This document shows positions 59,806 to 64,000 of a DNA stretch of 64,000 bases, in pieces (within the stretch, counting starts at the first letter, position 1; every line of letters begins with the position of its first letter). This DNA is from Burkholderia sp. Ac-20365 (GTDB lineage Bacteria > Pseudomonadota > Gammaproteobacteria > Burkholderiales > Burkholderiaceae): the NCBI RefSeq assembly GCF_017104715.1, contig NZ_JAAGPI010000035.1:26287-90286 (forward strand), read 5' to 3'. The notes under the pieces are model-generated. The model searched no databases. It had not been told where the DNA came from and saw only the letters and a program-made list of their open reading frames with translations. Both the position numbers and the translations under genes were made by a program.

Positions 59806-60843
59806 CTATGCGCGCCCATCGAGCGCATGACGCATCGCACCGAACTTCCGCCGATACTGCGCCGGCGTCAGACACACACTGCGGCGAAACAGCCGGTTGA
59901 AGAAGCTCGCGTCTTCGTAGCCGACTTCGTTGGCGATTGCTTCGATCGGCTGCTGGTTGGATTCGAGCATCTGTTTGGCTTCTTCGAGCCGCAGTGTATG
60001 CACGTAGACGAGCGGCGACATGCCTGTCGCCTGCTGGAAACGCCGCTTGAACGAGCGCTCGGGCAAGCCGCTTAACTGCACCATCGCCGCGACGGGCGAC
60101 GCCTCGGCATAGTGCTCCGCGATCCACGCCTGACAGCGTGCGATCACGGCATCCTCGACCTGGCGCGTGCGCGCCAGCCGCGCAAACGGCTGCTGGCCGA
60201 CGTCGTTCCACACCACCAGGTTGATGCGCGCCGTCTGCATCGCGATTTCCACGCCCGCGAGCCGCGCGATCAGATACAGCGCGAGGTCCAGCCACGAGGT
60301 GCCGCCGCCCGCCATGATGAGGCGCTGCCCGTCGCCCGATGCGACGAGCGCGCGGTGACTGCGCACCTTGACGGCCGGATAGCGGCGCGTCATCAGATCG
60401 CAGTAGGCCCAGTGCGTGGTCGCTTCGTATCCGTCGAGCAGACCGGCTTCGGCGAGCAGGATCGCGCCCGAGCAGGCCGTGGCCAGAATCTTGCCGTCGG
60501 CGTAGCACCTCTGCAGGCAATCGATTTCTTCAAGGAAGCGTCCTTCGAGTGCTTCACCCGGCGCGACCAGCAACTCGGGCACGCACACGACATCGGCCTG
60601 AATGCAGGCGTCGAGCGTCGCGTCGGGCGCGATGCGCACATTGTTCGCGGCGACCAGCGGCGCGCCGTGCCGCGAGACCACCTGCGGCACGAACGGCGCA
60701 ACGCCCGGCGCACCGTCGACGATCAGACCCCAGTCCCTCCCCGCCGACATGAACATGTCGTACATGCCGTACACCACGGAAGCCGAGGTTTCCGGCATCG
60801 CCAGGATGGCGACGCGCACGGACGTGCAGGTCTTCACATTCAT
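59806..60843 (-). CDS. GlxA-family transcriptional regulator (DJ-1/PfpI plus AraC HTH)
   Basis: A 345-residue regulator. Residues ~8-200 form a DJ-1/PfpI-like domain (VRVAILAMPETSASVVYGMY; ILATACSGAILLAEAGLLDG with Cys at the nucleophile elbow; IMAGGGTSWLDLALYLIARL), and the C-terminal ~100 residues an AraC HTH (LSGLPERSFKRRFQQATGMS; IEAIANEVGYEDASFFNRLF). GlxA-type regulators often control carnitine, betaine or amine metabolism. It is divergent from the homocysteine methyltransferase-like gene. A TGGCCGAT direct repeat lies at its start codon. Confidence 0.88.
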   Translation of the reverse strand: MNVKTCTSVRVAILAMPETSASVVYGMYDMFMSAGRDWGLIVDGAPGVAPFVPQVVSRHGAPLVAANNVRIAPDATLDACIQADVVCVPELLVAPGEALEGRFLEEIDCLQRCYADGKILATACSGAILLAEAGLLDGYEATTHWAYCDLMTRRYPAVKVRSHRALVASGDGQRLIMAGGGTSWLDLALYLIARLAGVEIAMQTARINLVVWNDVGQQPFARLARTRQVEDAVIARCQAWIAEHYAEASPVAAMVQLSGLPERSFKRRFQQATGMSPLVYVHTLRLEEAKQMLESNQQPIEAIANEVGYEDASFFNRLFRRSVCLTPAQYRRKFGAMRHALDGRA

Positions 60844-60870
60844 GGCCGATTCGTCCCGTTCGTGGCCGAT
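60843..60870. repeat. Direct repeat TGGCCGAT at 20-bp spacing
   Basis: Copies at 60843-60850 and 60863-60870, i.e. two helical turns apart, at the start codon of the GlxA-type gene. This spacing suits an AraC-type dimer, so autoregulation is possible. Confidence 0.4.
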
Positions 60871-61003
60871 ATCGCTTTAGTCGCAAGCGCGCGTTCGCCG
60901 TATCGTGACGGCGTCGTAGATGTAATTTAAGTGTAAGGATCGCGTTTATGCCAGGTCCACAAATGTCCCGTGGCGAGATGCGCGATCAACCGAAGGAGCT
61001 TCC

Positions 61004-61966
61004 ATGAGCCAATATCGCCAGCGCTTGCCGCAACTCGCCGATTCCCTGTTCATGACGGACGGCGGACTCGAAACCACGCTGATCTTTCATGACGGCATCG
61101 ACCTGCCATGCTTCGCCGCCTTTGCGCTGCTGCGCGATGACGACGGCACGGCGATGCTGGAGCGGTATTTCACGCGCTACGCGGCGCTGGCGCGCAGCGA
61201 GGGGGTGGGCCTCGTGCTGGAATCGCCGACCTGGCGCGCGAATCCCGATTGGGCCGGCAAGCTCGGCTACACGGCAGAGTCGCTCGCCGATGCGAACCGT
61301 CGCGCAATCGCATTGCTGGCGCGTGTTCGTGCCGCTTATGAAACGGCGGGGACGCCCATCGTGATCAGCGGCAATCTCGGTCCGCGTGGAGACGGCTATC
61401 GCGCCGATGTGCGCATGAGCGCGAGCGAAGCGCGCGCTTATCATCGGCCGCAAATCGAGGTCTTCGCCGCGTCGGACGCCGACATGGTGGCTGCTTTCAC
61501 GATCAACTACGCGGAAGAAGCGATCGGCGTGATACAGGCGGCGCATGCGTGCGCGATGCCTGTCGCCATCGCGTTCACGCTGGAGACGGATGGACGCTTG
61601 CCGTCGGGCGAGTCGCTCGCCGACGCAATTGCGCGCACCGACACCGCGACGAACGGCTACGCGGCTTACTTCCTGATCAACTGCGCGCACCCGTCGCATT
61701 TCGCGTCGACGCTCGCCGACGCGGGCGCGTGGCGTGAGCGCATTCGCGGCGTGCGGGCCAATGCGTCGAAGCGCAGCCACGCCGAACTCGACGAAGCCTC
61801 GGATCTGGACGACGGCGATCCCGAGGAACTCGGCCGCAGCTATGGCGCGCTACGTCATCTGCTGCCGCGTATGACCGTGGTGGGCGGGTGTTGCGGGACG
61901 GATCATCGGCATGTCGGGCAGATTTGCCGCGCGATGAAGTTAGCGCTCGCTGCGGATCCTGCCTGA
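61004..61966 (+). CDS. Homocysteine S-methyltransferase family protein
   Basis: A 320-residue zinc-dependent methyltransferase-fold enzyme. The barrel begins MTDGGLETTLIFHDGIDLPC, and the three zinc ligands are present as Cys227 (INCAHPSHF) and Cys296/Cys297 (VGGCCGTDHRH). Relatives transfer methyl groups from S-methylmethionine, SAM or betaine to homocysteine. AAGGAG lies 8-13 nt before ATG 61004. Divergent GlxA-type regulator; together they suggest use of a methylated onium or betaine-like compound (inference). Confidence 0.87.
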   Translation: MSQYRQRLPQLADSLFMTDGGLETTLIFHDGIDLPCFAAFALLRDDDGTAMLERYFTRYAALARSEGVGLVLESPTWRANPDWAGKLGYTAESLADANRRAIALLARVRAAYETAGTPIVISGNLGPRGDGYRADVRMSASEARAYHRPQIEVFAASDADMVAAFTINYAEEAIGVIQAAHACAMPVAIAFTLETDGRLPSGESLADAIARTDTATNGYAAYFLINCAHPSHFASTLADAGAWRERIRGVRANASKRSHAELDEASDLDDGDPEELGRSYGALRHLLPRMTVVGGCCGTDHRHVGQICRAMKLALAADPA

Positions 61967-61994
61967 CGCTCTCACATTCAGCGCGAGGCGGCGC

Positions 61995-62486
61995 TCACGC
62001 CCGCGCCAGCGTGAGCGCGAATTCGTCGAGCTGCGTGATGCACGTATTCCAGCCGTCGAAGAAGCCCAACTGCTCGTGCCGGTCGCGCGTCGCCACATCG
62101 GGGTGCATCACTTGCGCGACATAGCGGCTGCCGGCGCCTTCTGCGGACATCGTGATGTCGGCGGTGAAGCCGAGCCACGGCGTGTTGGGACGCCAGCCTG
62201 CCGTGAGCATCGACGTGAATACGATGCGCGCTTGCGGAACGATCTCCAGAAAGCAGCCGGGGTTATCGCTCGTGCCGCCGTCGGGGCCGTGCATGAAGGT
62301 GTGGAAGGCGCCGCCCGGACGCAGATCGAAGGCACGCACTTCCGTGGTCCAGGGCTTCGGGCACCACCATTCCTTTAACAGGTCCGGTTCTGTCCACGCG
62401 CGCCACAACGCGGCCACAGGTGCGCGCAGGACGCGTGTGATGACGAGATCGTTCGTGTCAGCGCTTTGCGCGCGTTCTGTTGACAT
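61995..62486 (-). CDS. SRPBCC/AHSA1-family protein
   Basis: A 163-residue START-like (AHSA1/SRPBCC) protein: VITRVLRAPVAALWRAWTEP, LKEWWCPKPWTTEVRAFDLR (conserved WWxP), GGAFHTFMHGPDG, and the C-terminal HEQLGFFDGWNTCITQLDEF (GW-x-LxxL). Such proteins bind hydrophobic ligands. The gene overlaps the ArsR-type gene by 29 nt; ArsR plus AHSA1 pairs are common and probably work together, but their function is not known. Confidence 0.87.
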   Translation of the reverse strand: MSTERAQSADTNDLVITRVLRAPVAALWRAWTEPDLLKEWWCPKPWTTEVRAFDLRPGGAFHTFMHGPDGGTSDNPGCFLEIVPQARIVFTSMLTAGWRPNTPWLGFTADITMSAEGAGSRYVAQVMHPDVATRDRHEQLGFFDGWNTCITQLDEFALTLARA

Positions 62487-62826
62487 GAGCCTGCTCCTCC
62501 TGATGAAGACGTTCGACGAATTCGACCATGCGGTCCGAGCGCGCTTCCCATGCAGCGCGCTGCGCCGCCAGCCACGTTTCGACTTCCGACAGCCTCGCGG
62601 GCATCAGCTCGCACGTGCGCGTGCGCCCGGTCTTGTGCGAGCGGATCAGGCCGCTCTTCTCCAGCACGGCGAGGTGTTTCATGAACGACGGCAGCGCCAT
62701 GTCGAACGGCTGCGCCAGCACCGACACCGTCTGCGCGCCGTTGCCGAGCATGCTGACGATTTCGCACCGCGTCGGATCGGACAGCGCCTGAAACACTTCG
62801 CTGACTGCTGTGTGATAGTTAGCCAT
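62458..62826 (-). CDS. ArsR-family transcriptional regulator
   Basis: A 122-residue winged-helix repressor: VFQALSDPTRCEIVSMLGNG, LAQPFDMALPSFMKHLAVLE (recognition helix SFMKHLAVL), KSGLIRSHKTGRTRTCELMP (wing). The metal-binding ELCVCD motif of metal-responsive ArsR proteins is absent, as usual in the AHSA1-linked subgroup. It overlaps the AHSA1 gene by 29 nt and probably represses its own operon. ATG 62826 lies in a short gap before the methyltransferase gene on the other strand. Confidence 0.88.
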   Translation of the reverse strand: MANYHTAVSEVFQALSDPTRCEIVSMLGNGAQTVSVLAQPFDMALPSFMKHLAVLEKSGLIRSHKTGRTRTCELMPARLSEVETWLAAQRAAWEARSDRMVEFVERLHQEEQAHVNRTRAKR

Positions 62827-62933
62827 GTGGCTAAGTATAGGGCAAAAGAAGCATGAAGATGAGGCGGGCGCGCAGTGCGCTCGCTAAGCTGTCAAAAACG
62901 CGTCGCGTCAATCGCGCGACAGGGAGGCGCGCA

Positions 62934-63749
62934 ATGAGTCCATTCAACGACACAGGCTTCACCGGCTCGATCCCCGATATCTACGAGCGCTACCTCGTGC
63001 CGATGATCTTCGAGCCCTATGCACGCGATCTCGCGGGCCGGGCGGTTGCTGCCAGCCCGTCGCGCGTGCTGGAGATTGCGGCCGGCACGGGCGTCGTCAC
63101 GCGAGCGATGGCGCAGCGGCTGCCTGAACAGGTCGGGATCGTCGCCACCGACCTGAATCAGGCGATGCTCGACACCGCGTCGAAACTCGGGACGCGCAGG
63201 CCCGTGACCTGGCAGCAGGCCGACGCCACGCAGCTGCCATTCGACGATGGGAGCTTCGATCTCGTCGTTTGCCAGTTTGGCGCGATGTTTTTCCCCGACA
63301 AGGCGCGCGCGTTTGCCGAAGCGCGGCGCGTGCTGAGAAGCGGCGGCGCGCTGATTTTCAACGTGTGGGATCGCATTGAGGAAAACGACATCACGGCGAC
63401 GGTGTCGGCCAGGCTCGCCGAACTGTTCGAGGCGGATCCGCCGCGCTTCATGCAGCGCGTGCCGCACGGCTACTACGACACGAACATCATTGCGCGCGAC
63501 CTCGCGGATGGCGGTTTCGCTGCGCCGCCGCGCATCGAAACTCTCGCGAAACGCGCCCATGCCGATTCCGCCGATACAGCCGCAATCGCGTTCTGCCAGG
63601 GCACGCCGTTACGCGGGGAAATCGAGGCCCGCACTGGCGCAAGCCTCGAGGAAGCGACGTCCGCCTGCGCCGCCGCGCTGCGCGCACGTTTCGGCAATAG
63701 CGAAATCAGCGGGAAACTTCAAGCGCACGTCGTCATCGCGCAACGCTGA
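62934..63749 (+). CDS. Class I SAM-dependent methyltransferase (UbiE/Methyltransf_11 type)
   Basis: A 271-residue methyltransferase: motif I VLEIAAGTGVVTRAMAQRLP (EIAAGTG), acidic loop VATDLNQAMLDTA, motif II FDDGSFDLVVCQFGAMFFPD, and EARRVLRSGGALIFNVWD. AGGGAGG lies 6-12 nt before ATG 62934. The frame is open further 5', but without homology character. It stands alone, divergent from the ArsR/AHSA1 pair. Substrate unknown. Confidence 0.87.
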   Translation: MSPFNDTGFTGSIPDIYERYLVPMIFEPYARDLAGRAVAASPSRVLEIAAGTGVVTRAMAQRLPEQVGIVATDLNQAMLDTASKLGTRRPVTWQQADATQLPFDDGSFDLVVCQFGAMFFPDKARAFAEARRVLRSGGALIFNVWDRIEENDITATVSARLAELFEADPPRFMQRVPHGYYDTNIIARDLADGGFAAPPRIETLAKRAHADSADTAAIAFCQGTPLRGEIEARTGASLEEATSACAAALRARFGNSEISGKLQAHVVIAQR

Positions 63750-63903
63750 AGCCCTGAAATAGTGTGTGTCGCTGGCAGGAACGATCGCGCCAAAACCCGC
63801 TGCGCCTTATCTGACGGGCCTCGCGCCGCCCGCCGAGCGGAAATTGTTACACCTCTTACGGGTAGGATTGACCGGTGTTACGAAAGCCTTTCATACAGAC
63901 AGT

Positions 63904-63909
63904 TATACT
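63904..63909 (+). promoter_or_regulatory. Possible -10 box of the terminal gene
   Basis: TATACT is a good -10 match 31 nt before the start codon at 63941. I see no convincing -35 at 16-18 nt spacing, so this is tentative. Confidence 0.35.
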
Positions 63910-63940
63910 CGGCGCCGTCTCAAAAACTAATCACTGAACT

Positions 63941-64000
63941 ATGTCAAAGCGAATCATTCAGATGGTGGCCATTGCAGCGCTGACGGCTGCGGCCTCGTTG
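63941..64000 (+). CDS. Start of an exported protein, cut by the window end
   Basis: Only the first 20 codons are in the window. They encode a basic N-terminus followed by a hydrophobic core (SKRIIQMVAIAALTAAASL), a typical Sec or lipoprotein signal peptide. A TATACT -10 box lies just upstream, and the ribosome binding site is weak. The rest of the gene is outside, so the product cannot be named. Confidence 0.6.
   Translation, partial: MSKRIIQMVAIAALTAAASL

Noticed and set aside
1..64000. tRNA, rRNA, insertion sequences, attachment sites
   Set aside because: I looked for cloverleaf-like arms, transposase motifs and terminal repeats and found none that I could support by reading.

Overview
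The window looks like a high-GC betaproteobacterial replicon of the Burkholderiaceae, most like Paraburkholderia or Caballeronia. This rests on the strong GC bias at third codon positions, the density of LysR/AraC/LacI/MarR regulators and CoA-dependent catabolic operons, and families common in that group (DUF1800/DUF1501 pair, WxxGxW-repeat proteins, KfrA-like proteins). There is no rRNA or tRNA gene, so genus and replicon are inferences. The first ~540 bases are markedly AT-rich and appear non-coding. I saw no insertion sequence, prophage or CRISPR array.

Layout. 0.5-7.4 kb: a lipoprotein, a DGPF/YCII-DGPF/YCII-VOC-ECF42 sigma cluster, and small metabolic and regulatory genes. 7.5-12.8 kb: an ECF sigma module (sigma, membrane protein, CnrX-like periplasmic protein) followed by a DUF1800/DUF1501 pair and flanked by two WxxGxW-repeat proteins. 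12.9-22.2 kb: two VOC proteins, acetyltransferases, a MazEF-type toxin-antitoxin pair with a clear promoter/operator, DUF2252, a flavin reductase, an AraC regulator, an efflux pump and a GST. 22.2-31.9 kb: a nine-gene minus-strand operon for aerobic CoA-dependent 2-aminobenzoate (anthranilate) degradation, with a consensus-like promoter framed by a 10-bp inverted repeat. 32.2-36.3 kb: a divergent polyamine-type ABC importer. 36.6-40.0 kb: a 1130-residue KfrA-like coiled-coil protein with about ten 70/77-residue repeats.

40.0-47.5 kb: an operon of TRAP transporter, VOC protein, RuBisCO-like protein and DUF1537-type sugar-acid kinase, divergent from a LacI-type regulator; two near-identical 16-bp inverted sites lie between them. 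It resembles apionate-type acid-sugar pathways but lacks their oxidoreductase, and is the best candidate for an undescribed pathway. 47.5-52.2 kb: VOC/LysR pair, then a LacI regulator divergent from an orphan sugar-binding protein and a fatty acid desaturase. 52.3-59.8 kb: a CoA-thioester pathway (thiolase, MHS transporter, SDR, enoyl-CoA hydratase, LysR, tandem class III CoA-transferase) whose two intergenic regions share the same sequence elements. 59.8-64.0 kb: GlxA-type regulator, homocysteine S-methyltransferase-like enzyme, ArsR/AHSA1 pair, a methyltransferase and the start of an exported protein cut by the window end.
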